A DNA stretch of 64,000 bases from Elymus sibiricus (Eukaryota > Streptophyta > Magnoliopsida > Poales > Poaceae), in NCBI GenBank assembly GCA_039707655.1, contig CM077666.1:397997886-398061885 (forward strand). The letters run 5' to 3'. The notes under the pieces are model-generated. The model was not told the DNA's origin and made no database searches. It worked only from the letters and a program-made list of their open reading frames with translations. Below, in pieces: positions 48,045 through 60,304 of the stretch. The position numbers and the translations under genes were made by a program. The first letter of the stretch is position 1, and the number at the start of each line of letters is the position of its first letter.

Positions 48045-50830
48045 TGAAAGAGCATGGTGCCCCCATGTTTGGTTTTGGTAATTGATGACAATCCCTATCG
48101 ACTAATGGTTGCCTTGAGTTATATTTGAAGGGTTTGTCCATAGGCATTGCTTGAAGACCATTCGTTGGTTTCAAGGTTATAAGAAGGATATTATGTGTTG
48201 ACCAAGGTGCTATTCGAGGATTTATCCAAAGATTGGTCATGTGAGAGCTGAGCCTATTGCAAGCATGTCTTGAAGAAGAAGATTGTGTGAACATTCATGT
48301 TTACCTTCAAGACATCATCTTAATGAAGAGAGTTGGAAAGATACAAGGTTGATCAAGACTAAGTACAAAGAGTAATTCAAAGTGATCAACACACAAAGCG
48401 TAGAAGATGTACCAAGTGGGATCATGTGATCTCGCAGTATGGTAAGCATTATCCATTACGCTTTGTGTACTAACCCATGGTCTATGTGAGAGTTCTTTGT
48501 GGGGTTAGGTATGTTTCCATGGGTGTGCATCAAAAGAAAGATATCATATAACCCATGGAGGATGACATCAAGTAGTGATCGTCATTAAGGTTGCGTTGTG
48601 CAAGTTCAAGTGGAGCATCACGAAGAGATCACATGCTTGAAGCTTGCCATCCATTATGGTGACAATGGACATGTGAAGATGTGCTTTGAAGAGGGGCTCA
48701 CCCATAGTGGAGTATGGGGGAGCACTCTACTAGTCTTCATCGAGCCAGAGCAATCAAGGAAGGTGGTCCAACTTGAGGAGGACAAGATCGTCATCATCTA
48801 GCTCAAGTGGACTATGCGCAAGGCAAAGGTTTGACCTTGATAGGTTTTCTATTTTACTGGTCTCATGGTATTAGTTGGGAGACCGAGTTATAGGATCGAT
48901 AGCCGTACTATCAAGGGGGGCTCTTGAGTGAGTAGCTTGATCGTATCGTTCGTAGAGAACTCAAACCTTTGCATGCTTGGTATCATCTTTCTTGGTTCTT
49001 ATTTGGGTTCTTCTCTTGTGAGGTTTTAGAGTTTGTGTTCGTCTTCTTGTCAAACTCAAGCTCATCGAAAACGGAGTTCGCATGCATCATCTTTGCGTTT
49101 TCGGTGTTGGAGAGTTTGCCGGTTTATATTTTGGGACGGTCCTCTTCCTTATCATATTTTGTGATAGTACTTGTCGTCATCTACCCAACAAGCTTGAGTT
49201 TGCTAAATTCTGAGTTCATTTGCAGTAGTTATGGCAGTTTTGCTTGGGCAGTTTTTCAGCTCCCAAGCGGTAGTACCGCTCAGCTCCACAGTAGTACGGC
49301 TTATGCGGTACTTCCGCTATGAGCTACCGCTGCCATACCTCTTGTTTTTCGCCCTCTGTTGGACCTCTATTGCATCACAACAGTTGCACGGTAGTAGCGC
49401 GGTAGTACCGGTTGTGCGGTACTTCCGCTGTCTACTACCGCTCCCACTACCGCTCATTTCCGAGCTTCTGTTGCCCTGTTTCGCTCCCGCGGTAGTTGAA
49501 CGGTAGTTACACGGTAGTACCGCTTTACGCGGTACTTCTGCTCTGGCGCCGCTCCACTGCCGCTGGTCCCTCTGCATCCAGTGACATTTAGCGGTAGTAC
49601 CGCTCACTGTAGCCGGTAGTATCACTCCGGGGAACTACCGTGCTTGTACTCTACAGTACACACTGGCTCGCACTGGAACTACCGCTCTAAGCGGTAGTAC
49701 CGCTCTCCCGAGTGGTAGTACCGCTTGAGCACAGGCAGAGTGCATAACGGGCAGATTCGTGGGGGCCTATAAAAGGGGGTCTTCTTCCCCATTGCCCCCA
49801 ACGGTTCTTGGCAAGCTTTCTCCTCCATTGTTGACCTCCAAAAGCTTTGCATTCTCTCTATTCCTCCCATGATTCTTGCTAGTTTTTGAGGGAAAAGAGA
49901 GAGGAGATCTAGATCCACATTTCCACCAATCCATCTCTCCTCTAAGTGAGGGGAACCCCTTGGATCTAGATCTTGGAGTTCGTTGTGTTCTCTTCTTCAT
50001 TCTTCCTCCCATTTTCCTCCATAACATTAGTTGTTGTGGTGATATTTGAGAGAGAAGGACTTGGGCACTCCGTGTGCCCTTGCCATTGCATTTGGTGCAT
50101 CGGTTTGAGTTCTCCACGGTGATACGTGGAAGTGAAAGTAGAGAAGATTATTACTCTTGGGTGTTTGGGCACCCTAGAGCTTGTTCCTCTTGGGTGCTTT
50201 GGTGCCCTAGACGGTTGGTGTTGCGGAGCTCAATCATTGTGGTGTAAAGCTCCGGGCAAGCGCCGAGGTCTCCAATTAAGTTGTGGAGATTACCCCGAGC
50301 AATTTGTATGGGTTTCGGTGACCGCTCCCAAGGGTTGCCAATTGTACGAGTTTGGTGACCGCACCCAAGGGTCGCCATTTGTACGGGTTCGGTGACCGCC
50401 CTCAAGGGTCCCTTAGTGGAATCACGGCACCTTGCATTGTGTGAGGGCGTGAGGAGAATACGGTGTCTCTAGTGACATCTTGGGGAGCATTGTGCCTCCA
50501 CACCGCTCTAAATGGAGATTAGCACCCGCAAAGGTGTGAACTTCGGGATACATCATCGTCTCCGCGTGCCTCGGTTATCTCTTACCTGAGCCCTTTACTT
50601 ATGCACTTTACTTTGTGATAGCCATAGTGTTTCATGTTATATATCTTACTATCACTTAGTTGTTTATCTTGCTTAGCATAAGTTGTTGGTGCAAATAGGT
50701 GAGCCTAGTGGTTTTAGTTTTTGTGCTTGACAAATTAAACTCTAGTTTTATTCCGCATATGTTCAAGCCTAAACTGTAATTATTTTAAAGCGCCTATTCA
50801 CCCCCTATAGGCGACATATCGGTCCTTTCA
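48045..50830 (+). repeat. Sirevirus-like Copia solo LTR (2786 bp)
   Basis: TGAAAGAGCATGGTGCCCC... to ...GGTCCTTTCA, flanked by TCTAC on both sides (48040-48044 and 50831-50835). It resembles the LTRs at 10796/18967 in its opening (TGAAAG...GGTTTTGGTAATT) and in the CACCCCC stretch near its end. U3 contains the GCGGTAGTACCGC array and a TATA box. No internal coding sequence. Confidence 0.85.
49261..49775 (+). promoter_or_regulatory. U3 palindrome array and TATA box of the solo LTR
   Basis: About ten perfect or imperfect copies of AGCGGTAGTACCGCT and GCGGTACTTCCGC lie between 49261 and 49725, followed by CCTATAAAAGGGG at 49766. The core word is the reverse complement of the GCGGTACTACCGC units in the unrelated Angela LTR. 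Confidence 0.7.
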
Positions 50831-50990
50831 TCTACTAATACATGTCTTGCGGTACAAGTAATGGTATATCCTTCAGGAGGAGGCCCACCGTTGGTGCGAG
50901 GGGACCAAGCTATAACCGGGCTCCAAGGTCGGCCTAGCGGCCTTATTCCTCGGGGGTCGGGCACCCTCGGTGTATGGCACCGTCAGTATA

Positions 50991-51850
50991 GACTTCGTCA
51001 ACGGATGTGACACATTCAAGTCCGTGTGTGTCTTGCATATCTTTGCGTCTCCGTGCTTCCACAAAATTCACAAATTGTGTGGAATTAGCTTTGTATATGT
51101 TTGAATCACTGATAGGACATTGCTTCCTCATGCTGGGTTATGTAGCCGCTATCCACAATATTGTTCCATTGGCTTCAGCCATCTTGAAAGAATACCAAGT
51201 TTGGAAGAACTCTTTGATCCAAAACACCCTTGTTTGTCATTTCTGAAGCGGCAATATACTTAGCCTTTGTTATAGAATCCACCATGGTATCTTGCTTGGA
51301 ACAATTTCAACTTAATGTACCATCGTTATGTGTATTACACAAACCCCAATTGAAATCAAAAATCAGTCGGAGCAATGATGAAGATTGCATCGATGTAACT
51401 ACTTACAACGAGCTTGAATCGGATTAACTCCTTACAACGAGCTTTTCATTACCTCCGTATATGAGAAACATGTCCTTAGTCTTAGTTAAGGATATTTTCA
51501 CTGTTGTCCTATGATCAACACCTTGATTGATTTTGTATCTTGCTCGTAACTCTTTGGAGCACTGGACACATCTGGTTGTTTACATACCATGGTGCACATT
51601 ATTAATCCAAACACATATGTCTATGGATTCCCATTCATGTGTTTTGCTCATCAGTGTTAGGACACCGAGTCTCGCTAAAACCCTTTTCATGTGACCTCGG
51701 CAAGAAATTCTTCTTAGTGTTTTCCATACTAAATTACATTAGCATCTTGTCAATATGTATTTTGACTTTGTCCTATTAGGCACTTCTTTCTTCATAGATT
51801 TTATGCCCAATGAGTATGTTGCCTAGCCCAAGTCCTTCATCAAAACTATT
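50991..51850 (-). pseudogene. Old Copia RNase H remnant
   Basis: The minus strand reads SKQDTMVDSITKAKYIAASE near 51240-51300, which matches the Copia RNase H motif (SKQ...ADS..EAEYIAASEA). Towards 51000 it continues as a degraded segment ending TDLNV-like codons (HTDLNVSHPLTK spans the LTR edge at 50985). Many stops and frameshifts. An older insertion than its neighbours. Confidence 0.65.
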
Positions 51851-52126
51851 TTCAATGAAGTTCTAAATCATTGAAAATAGAGGGAGATAATCAAAACTCA
51901 AATAACCGCGAGAAACTAAGAAAAAATGCATATGAAGGACTTCAATACAAATAAAAACTTATCTTTGGTAAAAAAAATGACCAAGGTCTAGCCGCGCAAA
52001 TGCTCAGGAGCAGGTGCACCTGCTAGTTATAACAAAAATAAAGAAAATTTGCAGCAATATGCCAACATTTAGATATTGTCTGGTAAATTTTGAGTATAGA
52101 CATTCATAGTATACCGTAACTTCAAA
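51851..52126. other. Upstream flank of NAGK
   Basis: AT-rich, no gene seen; the transition from repeats to the gene island lies in or near here. Confidence 0.5.
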
Positions 52127-52138
52127 ATGTGACAAATT

Positions 52139-52438
52139 CTGAACCGAGTCTAACTCGGATGGTTAGGTTCTTTGTGGTGAAATCAGCTCACTAGGATTCA
52201 TGTCCTGCACTCGTGCTCGCATTTTTCTGAATTTATTTCAGGCTTTCGACGATGTTTGTTTAGTGGGAGGAAACGTTTCTGTCGACTCCAGAAACGCGTG
52301 TGTTGACTTCGCAATCTCAACATAATGTGCCGGCTCAATCTCTAGGAGATGCTCATAAAGATAATGTGTGTGCGCGTTCTAATGGGCAAGTATATGTGCA
52401 TATATTTGAGCGTCTGTGTTTGTACTGCGTTAAAAAAA
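52139..52438 (+). mobile_element. Au-type SINE upstream of NAGK
   Basis: A tRNA-like head with an A box (TAACTCGGATGG, 52151) and B box (GGATTCATGTCC, 52194) is followed by the Au SINE body (TTTTTCTGAATTTATTTCAGG, GATGTGCCGGCTCA-like text, TGTACTGCGTTAAAAAAAA). The flanks ATGTGACAAATT (52127) and ATGCCACAAATT (52439) differ at two of 12 bases and fit a target duplication. It ends 201 bases before the NAGK start codon. Confidence 0.88.
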
Positions 52439-52639
52439 ATGCCACAAATTTAGTTGATGCCTTCGGAGCGGCGAACCCTGATTTTGCTTGCTCCAACCCC
52501 AATTCAACACTTCCTCTGCCCGCCGCAGGCACCTGCAGTCAACACCTACTACGCCGCTAACCTGTCCAGCGCCTCCTCCCTACCGGCTAGGCATTCCGTC
52601 GAGCACCAGCCCCCGACCCCAGCGACCGCTGCCGCAGCC

Positions 52640-53653
52640 ATGCTCCTCACGAAGCCCCAGCTCTCTTCCTCTCTACTCGCATCCAGTCCGCTCTTTAACC
52701 CCACATCCAATCCCAACCACGCCAAGCCAATCGCCGCCTCCCCCTCCCCCCGCCGCCGCCTCCGCATCTCCGCCGCATCCACGGCGGCTTCGCCGGGGGC
52801 GACGGCGCTCAGCCGCGTTGACGTGCTCTCGGAGGCGCTCCCCTTCATTCAGCGCTTCAAGGGCAAGACGGTGGTGGTCAAGTACGGCGGCGCCGCGATG
52901 AAGTCCCCCGAGCTGCAGTCTTCCGTGATCCGCGACCTCGTCCTCCTCTCCTGCGTCGGCCTCCGCCCCATCCTCGTCCACGGCGGCGGGCCCGAGATCA
53001 ACTCCTGGCTGCTCCGCGTCGGCGTCGAGCCGCAGTTCCGCAACGGCCTCCGCGTGACGGACGCGCTCACCATGGAGGTCGTCGAGATGGTGCTCGTTGG
53101 CAAGGTCAACAAGAATCTCGTCTCCCTCATCAACCTCGCCGGCGGCACCGCCGTCGGCCTCTGCGGAAAGGACGCGCGCCTCATCACCGCGCGCCCCTCC
53201 CCCAACGCCGCAGCCCTTGGCTTCGTTGGCGAAGTCGCGCGGGTGGACGCCACAGTCCTCCACCCCATCATCGCCTCTGGTCACATCCCGGTCATTGCCA
53301 CCGTTGCTGCCGACGAGACAGGACAGGCGTACAACATCAACGCGGATACGGCGGCAGGTGAGATTGCTGCTGCAGTGGGCGCCGAGAAGTTGCTACTGCT
53401 CACAGATGTGTCTGGGATACTGGCGGACCGTAATGACCCTGGGAGCCTGGTGAAGGAGATTGATATCGCTGGGGTGCGGCAGATGGTATCCGGTGGGCAG
53501 GTTGCTGGTGGAATGATCCCAAAGGTGGAATGCTGCGTGAGAGCCCTCGCCCAGGGTGTGCACACTGCAAGCATCATCGATGGGCGTGTCCCGCACTCAC
53601 TGCTGCTCGAGATTCTCACAGATGAGGGCACTGGCACAATGATCACTGGCTAA
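52640..53653 (+). CDS. NAGK: Acetylglutamate kinase, chloroplastic (single exon)
   Basis: Phosphorylates N-acetyl-L-glutamate with ATP, the second and controlling step of arginine synthesis in plastids; plant NAGK is feedback-inhibited by arginine and relieved by the PII protein (known for the family). 337 residues. Residues 1-50 are Ser/Ala/Arg-rich with few acidic residues, a transit peptide. The kinase fold follows: K81 in [18 protein letters not shown] (114-121), GLRVTD (136-141), NINADTAA (232-239), [10 protein letters not shown] with D256, and K295 in GGMIPK. All expected catalytic lysines and the Asp are present. The frame is open further upstream to 52454, but the ATG at 52640 gives the right length and a good transit peptide. 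The gene has no intron, as in other plants, and is very GC-rich at third positions, a grass trait. It appears intact. Confidence 0.96.
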   Translation: MLLTKPQLSSSLLASSPLFNPTSNPNHAKPIAASPSPRRRLRISAASTAASPGATALSRVDVLSEALPFIQRFKGKTVVVKYGGAAMKSPELQSSVIRDLVLLSCVGLRPILVHGGGPEINSWLLRVGVEPQFRNGLRVTDALTMEVVEMVLVGKVNKNLVSLINLAGGTAVGLCGKDARLITARPSPNAAALGFVGEVARVDATVLHPIIASGHIPVIATVAADETGQAYNINADTAAGEIAAAVGAEKLLLLTDVSGILADRNDPGSLVKEIDIAGVRQMVSGGQVAGGMIPKVECCVRALAQGVHTASIIDGRVPHSLLLEILTDEGTGTMITG

Positions 53654-54160
53654 GGTGTACAATGCCTCCTTGGTACTTTCTTATGCCTTTCTGTTCATAC
53701 TGCCAATCTGCCCTGTAATTTATACCAATGTAGCCTCACCTCATGATTGCAATAAGAGTACCTTCCTGACATTTGTGAACTGTAGGAGAGTAATACTGAC
53801 TGAGGTTACATTTATTTAAAATAAAACTTCTTTTGTTAGGCCGTGGTTTGGGTTTTTGTCTAGCAAAACAAGAATAATAGTATCCGTGCCATTTCTTTTC
53901 CAAGTGTTAAGTGTAATTTTGCAATTTTGCATGACTGTACAATCTTCCTTTTTGTAAGCGTAGTTCACAATTCATATGGGATTCAATTGCAAAGTTCGTA
54001 AACTGGATGCATCACATATGTACTTGAACACATCTTGAAAATGGATGTGATTCATGAAAGCTAGTATAAAAAAAAAGGGTAGCTGGTGATTTCAGTAAGC
54101 TCCAATTAGCAATGTTATTTCACAAAAATATGGCCTTTGCTTTCAAGCCACTTAATGATA

Positions 54161-54408
54161 CTCCCTCCGTTCCATAATGTAGTGCATATAGATTTTTTAG
54201 GAAGTCAAACCTCACAAACTTTGACCAAGTTTGTAGATAAAAACATTTACATGTAGGATGCCAAATATATCTCATTAGATTCAACATAACATGTAGTTTC
54301 ATATTTGATATTGTAGATATAAATAGTTTTTTGTATAAACTTGGTCAAAGTTTGTAAAATTTGACTTTTCAAAAAACCTATATGCACTACATTATGGAAC
54401 GGAGGGAG
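54161..54408. mobile_element. Stowaway MITE (248 bp)
   Basis: Starts CTCCCTCCGTTCCATAATG and ends with its inverted copy CATTATGGAACGGAGGGAG, flanked by TA on both sides. The arms pair over most of their length. These are the hallmarks of Tc1/Mariner-derived Stowaway elements. Confidence 0.96.
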
Positions 54409-55924
54409 TATGATCTTATGCTTAGAAAATATTGTACTGAAGTATTCTCTGGGACACTAATAGTGCTAGTAAGCATTTTTAGACATTCCTGGTTGTCAAA
54501 CTGTGATGGTACAATTAAAGGAAACCTAGATATACGGCCATCACTAGGACCTCTTACGGTCTTACCCAAGCTAACAAAGTTATTTTGCTTTCATGCCATG
54601 ACATTAATGATGTTGACATGTTTATTGTAAACAATGGTACCAACTACAATGTTTCACATAAGTCTTTCTTCATTCACGTTTCACATATTTTTAGTGATCA
54701 TTTTAGGTAATACAAGGGCTAAACTTTGCCATTTTTGTTTTGCTCTTGACTTCACTACTCCAACATTCCAATTCCAAATAAAACAGTACACTTTAGATTA
54801 TATTAGCATTTGGCTCAAGTTTACATAGTATTCTGGCTTGGGTTTATCTTTATAGGTAACTAAAAGGATATGGAATCTTTGGCTTACTGCAGTAATTGAA
54901 TAAATGTTATTCCGTGTTTGATGGAAGTCACCAAATGATATATTTCAGTTATGCACTTCTGCCTATTTGATAGAGCTACTTGTCTTGTTATAGCCTTTTC
55001 TGAGAGGCAAGTCAATTACATTCTTTAGAATTTGATGAGTTCTACTTCTATCTCATCCTTCTTCACTACAGTCAATGTTTATGGTACACCCGTCTATGAA
55101 ACTAAGAACACATAAAAACATCTTTTCAGTAAATAATTAACTACTCACCACATCAGATATAAATAGGAGCCAAAAAGAGTATGGCTGGAGTAGTCTTGTC
55201 AATAAGTATTGACTGACCTGCAACTGCATTTACCCACTGACCTGTTACATGTTTTCATTTTGAAGGGCTCCTTAACTTCAGCAGAAGGCCTTCTCTTTCC
55301 TTGTCTTTGGCAAATACTGTAATAATCATGAAAAGTCCTAGTAATAGAAGATGCAAGCACCAGCACTTTCTCCATTATATCCACCTTGTCACTGCAGTAG
55401 TAAAATAATATAATCAGTGTGCTAAGCTGTCTTAAGATAGAGCACATTTAACATTCTTCTGGTAACTCACTGCTGTTCAATTTCCCATGTCCTGCCGAGG
55501 CTGCCCCTAGCATTGTATCCATGCACTGGTAGTCTTGACCATTGCGGCGCCTGCTTTTACTTTATCTAGCATTCAGATTTACCTTACGTTTTGAGCTTAT
55601 TTTTCATATATTTTATAACTGTTGTTGAAAAGAAACTGTGGGTACAGAACCTGTTTTAAGGTTGTGAAAATTGGAATGGAACAGTTTACAAATGAACTGT
55701 GCTTTTGCTTATCACCAGACTAGTACATATGCTATTTGTGTTAGTATATACTGCCAAGTGTTTTTTTAGGGAATATACTTGTAAGTGTTGGCTGTGTCTT
55801 GGTCCATTATTCTATCCCTATGTTCAGTGGGCTGCTTGCTAGTGATACCTTTTGGTGGTAAGCATTGAATCTCACAAAAAAGATCCATCCCAATGGCCGA
55901 CATTGGTTTTTTTAGAATTCCTTC

Positions 55925-56214
55925 TGTGCCACCGAGTAACACTACAATCCCTGATTTGCCACCGAATAATTTATTTATTTTTGCCGGAAGAAGAGCAACT
56001 CCTTATTCCTTCCATGCCATCAAATTTTGAGTTTTCGTCCTTGCATACCATTAGTGCGACCATCTTGATAGTTTGGTATCTATTTGTCCGCGCACTAGAC
56101 AAGGGGACAATGATGGTGGTGATGCCATAGAAGGAAGAAAAATTCTAAACCTACTGACATGGAAGTATAGGGTTTTGTTGGTAAATCAGGAAATAGAGTT
56201 ATTCGGTGGTAATA
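55925..56214. mobile_element. Foldback/MITE-like element, unclassified
   Basis: GTGCCACCGAGTAAC...CCCTGATTTGCCA at the left is matched in inverted form by GGTAAATCAGG...GTTATTCGGTGG at 56179-56208, a diverged terminal inverted repeat of about 36 bases. Exact ends and target duplication are not clear. Confidence 0.45.
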
Positions 56215-57793
56215 GGATTTTTTTCTTCTGGCATTCACCTATTTCAGTCTGAACTTGCAGCGATGTACCATTGGTCGGAAAAAAAAATGTTCATTTATCT
56301 GCAACTTCCACTTTATATTTTTTCATGTGAACTGAAACCACGGGTGCTATATCCATTCTGCTTGAAATTCTGTCTTGGATTTCATAAGCTAAAACTTTTA
56401 CTTACTTTTATTCAGGTTCTTGTAATTTTTCAAGCGCCAGCCCAGGCGCAGAGCTAAGTGCAGCGTGATGGATGGAACTGTGGAAACCAAGTGGATGGGG
56501 AAAAGGACTTGGATTGAGCACAGCTACGTCAAGGTCCAATTATGCTAGCCATGAGGATGCGGGAGACTCAGATGGGTTGACTCTTCTCGTCAGTTTCGAC
56601 CACCATGTTGTCATGGGCATAGTGAACTCCACTCACAGCTAAAAAGGAACGGTGCCTGCCTTCTTTTCAGTATCTAATTACCGCATTCGTCGGAACTCTT
56701 CCCGCTGCTACATCTAATTTGTTGGATGGGGATATTGTGAGAAAATGAAGAGCAAATCTGTGCCCACTGTCCTGGTCGTTGCAGAATCTATTCCCCATTA
56801 TGTTGCCTGTTTGCTTTTCTCGTGTGATACTGAATAATAATACTGGTGTGCATCGTTTACGAGTATTGTTTATTAGTACTGGTACGTGTTTAGGGCATTG
56901 TTTATTGCCTGTTGTAGTGTCATGCGTCGACCCGTGAAGCAATTTGAGCTTCCCTTGATTTTTCATCTCTGCATGTGGTCTGCTCATTTTGGTCAGTCGA
57001 GGCAAGTGGTAAAGTTGCATTTGCTACTCTGTAATCACTTCACTTGGGGCTATGTGCCTCTGTCCATAGCTGATACGTCGTTCGGTGCTGCAATGCCATC
57101 AGATTTGCAGTTCTCAAGTGTGCATCACGTTCTTCACAAATTAAACTTGGGTTTAAGCATCTATTCAGAGGCCACGTGGTGCAGGGAATCGTCGTATTGC
57201 CTGGTACTCATTGTGTTTTTCAGTTTGCTCAAGCGAAGATGCCAATGCGCTCGAGACAGAACGGTGGGAAGGACTGGATCTTAAGCAGCCTAATGGAACT
57301 GATCAACGACAGCGAGTGGTGCTTTGTTTATAAGTAGATGTCGAAAATTCTGTGCTCATCAGGATTATTGCGACCTTAATTAGTCAGTCAGTACTGTGAT
57401 GTTCCAACAAAGCTTATTTGTACTAGAATATAAGCAGAGGCACCACTGTGCCTGCCAACAAACATCCCTTGGATTCCGCTCCAGAAATAACAAGGATTCC
57501 CTGGCCAAAACCCTCCAAAACACCTCACAAAACCACTGGCGCTCGCTCCAAACTCCTACTCCAGCAAGACCTGCGTATACCATCTCATGTTTATAGTACC
57601 ATTGAACGTCGATTCTTCCCATCAACAAACTGAGCTCGTTGCAATTATAAATATTAGACCAGACAAAAATGAAGCATTCCAAAGACCAAAAGGCGCAACT
57701 TGTCGCTCTTGTGTGCTGCGAAAGTGCCAGCGAGCGTTATTATAGGCTACAGACCGCAAGGAACCAACGACCGAAAGAGACCAGCGCCAAAGC

Positions 57794-60304
57794 ATGGCGA
57801 TATGCACGATCGCGACCATGCACGCCGTCGTGCACCACGGCCACCACCCTCGCCTCCACGCCCCACCGCCGCGCCTGCGCGTCCGCGCCACGGCCGGCGC
57901 CGCCGCTGCCGCGGCGACGGAGCCAGACACGCTGTCGTCGGCGTTCTGGGACTACAACCTCCTCTTCCGGTCGCAGCGCGCCGAGACGTCCGGCCCCGTG
58001 CAGCTCCGCGTCATCGAGGGCGCGATCCCGCCGGACTTCCCGGCCGGCACCTACTACCTCGCCGGCCCCGGCATGTTCTCCGACGACCACGGCTCCACCG
58101 TCCACCCGCTCGACGGCCACGGCTACCTCCGCTCCTTCCGCTTCCACCCCGACGACGGCGTGCACTACGCCGCAAGGTACTCACCAGTCACCACTAAGCA
58201 AGCCAGCCACCGTGGGAAGACGATCACGGCGTGAGTACTGAGTAGAGCACGCGTATATGCAGGTACGTGGAGACGGCGGCGAAGACGGAGGAGAAGGGTG
58301 ACGGCGCGTCGTGGAGGTTCACGCACCGGGGCCCCTTCTCGGTGCTGCAGGGCGGGCACAGGGTGGGCAACGTGAAGGTGATGAAGAACGTGGCCAACAC
58401 CAGCGTGCTCTGGTGGGGCGGCCGGCTGCTCTGCCTCTGGGAGGGCGGCATGCCGTACGAGCTCGACCCCAAGACGCTGGAAACCATCGGCCCGTTCGAC
58501 CTCCTCGCGCTCGGCGACCGCACCGACGGGGCGTCCCCTGCACGGCGGCGCCTGGGGCACCGGCGGCGGCCCTGGCTGGCGGAGGCCGGGCTCGACGTGG
58601 CCACCCGCTTGCTGCGCCCCGTTCTCAGTGGTGCGTGCTATTCACTTTGAGTAGTCGCTGCGCACCGAGCGTAGATGATCTGACGTTTGTGCGCTCGGTC
58701 GCCATTATTCCGTGCAGGCGTGTTCCGCATGCCGCCCAAGAGGCTGCTGGCGCACTACAAGGTCGACCCCAAGCAGAACCTGCTGCTCATGGTGGCCTGC
58801 AACGCCGAGGACATGCTCCTCCCGCGAGCCAACTTCACTTTCTACGGTCTGCAGCACGCCCTCACCCCTTCAAATCAAATCACTGTCGTCCACCGTACCC
58901 ACGCACTCACTCACCGGTGTAACTTCACTGATGGCACGCAGAGTTCGACGCCAGCTTCAGGCTGGTGCAGAAGCGGGAGTTCGTCCTGCCGGCGCACCTC
59001 ATGATGCACGACTGGGCCTTCACCGACTCGCACTACGTCGTCCTCGGCAACAGGATCAGGCTCGACATACCGGGGTCGATGCTGGCCATGACGGGCACAC
59101 ACCCCATGATCGCGGCGCTGGCGCTGGACCCGAGCAGGCAGACCACGCCGGTCTACCTGCTGCCGCGCTCCACGGAGGCCGTGGCCAGCGGCCGCGACTG
59201 GACCGTGCCCGTCGAGGCGCCGTCGCAGATGTGGTCGCTGCACGTCGGCAACGCCTTCGAGGAGGACAACGGCCGCGGCGGCCTGGACCTGCACCTGCAT
59301 ATGTCAGGCTGCTCCTACGACTGGTTCCATTTCCACCGAATGTTTGGTAACGTCGTCGGCATGGCACCAAACATTCAGTAGTTGCTCTTCGTCAGCACTT
59401 TACCACTGCGGGTGCGATGATGATCTAGTGAGTGACTGACATATCTGTGCTGCGACGGTGTAATTCTCACAGGTTACAACTGGAAGAACAAGAAGCTGGA
59501 CCCTTCGTTCATGAACGCGGTGAAGACCAAGGAAATGCTGCCTCGCCTCGTGCAGGTGAACGAATGCTCATTTTAGTAATCAGAACTCAAACTCTGGTCA
59601 AATTTCAGCAAGTTTCAGTTAAATTTGAGTCCAGTTTGAGCTACGTGTTCGGGCCTTTGGCAAATTGGCTACTAAAAATGGCTGAATACCAAAACTAATT
59701 TCAGTAATTTCATCTTGTCCAATGCAGGTGGCAATTGAGCTCGACAAGAGAGGAGGAGCATACCGGAGATGCTCCGTGAAGAGATTGTCCGATCAGTGGA
59801 ACAAACCGGCAGACTTCCCCGCGATAAATCCAAGCTATGCCAACAAGAGGAATAGGTTCATTTACGCGGGCACTGCATCCGGTTCTCGCAAATTACTCCC
59901 ATATTTTCCGTTTGACAGCGTTGTCAAGGTCGATGTCTCGAATGGGTCAGCGAGGCGCTGGTCATCCGAGGGGCGCAAGTTCGTCGGGGAGCCGGTCTTC
60001 ATCCCCACCGGCTGTGGTGAGGAGGATCACGGCTATGTTCTTCTTGTAGAGGTAAATACATATGTCCTGTCAGTTTATACAAAACTCTTAGAAGTTATTA
60101 TTGGAATTCCAGGTGTTTCAAACATCTGCATCATTTGACGCCCCCCATCTCCTTTTGCAGTATGCAGTATCCGAGGACAGATGTAACCTGGTGGTGTTGG
60201 ATGCAAGGAAGATAGGGAAAAGAGGTGCACTTGTGGCAAAACTTGAAGTACCAAAGCACCTCACCTTCCCAATGGGATTCCATGGGTTTTGGGCTGATGA
60301 ATGA
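57794..60304 (+). CDS. CCD7: Carotenoid cleavage dioxygenase 7 (seven exons)
   Basis: Plastid non-haem iron dioxygenase that cleaves 9-cis-beta-carotene at 9',10' in strigolactone synthesis, between D27 and CCD8 (known for MAX3/D17/HTD1). Exons: 57794-58176, 58263-58630, 58718-58846, 58942-59346, 59473-59555, 59728-60051, 60161-60304; every intron has GT...AG ends and the 1836-base frame stays open, giving 611 residues, the normal CCD7 size. The N-terminus (about 1-40) looks like a transit peptide. The family signature FWDYNLLFRSQRAE and LAGPGMFSDDHGSTVHPLDG identify CCD7 rather than CCD1, 4, 8 or NCED. Iron ligands are predicted at H263 (LLAHYKVDP), H316 (MMHDWAF), H394 (SLHVGNAF) and H605 (GFHGFW). 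A Gly/Arg-rich linker in exon 2 (about 58520-58580) is poorly conserved, but I see no disabling lesion. Confidence 0.95.

Larger units (their letters stand above)
47706..50985 (-). repeat. Gypsy 5' LTR (489 bp) split by a solo LTR
   Basis: Plus-strand edges are TGACGGAGCTGAAATCC at 47706 and GGCACCGTCA at 50985. The 2786-bp Sirevirus-like LTR plus one duplicated TCTAC interrupt it; without them it is 489 bp. The internal region lies to the left (the tandem repeats at 44.7-47.6 kb), but neither gag-pol nor the other LTR is seen, so the element is a truncated remnant. Confidence 0.75.
53654..57793. other. Intergenic region between NAGK and CCD7
   Basis: Holds the NAGK 3' UTR (likely to about 53,850), a Stowaway MITE (54161-54408) and a foldback element (55925-56214). 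Short frames occur but none looks like a protein. The CCD7 promoter should lie in the last 1-2 kb; no clear TATA box was identified. Confidence 0.6.

Noticed and set aside
52454..52639. Upstream extension of the NAGK frame
   Set aside because: Would add 62 residues lacking transit-peptide logic and begins 15 bases after the SINE; the ATG at 52640 fits family length.
52673..53284. 203-codon minus-strand frame opposite NAGK
   Set aside because: Shadow of the GC-rich NAGK coding sequence; no independent evidence.
57669..59350. Long alternative frames over CCD7 exons
   Set aside because: They cross splice sites and arise from high GC at third positions; the spliced CCD7 frame explains the region.
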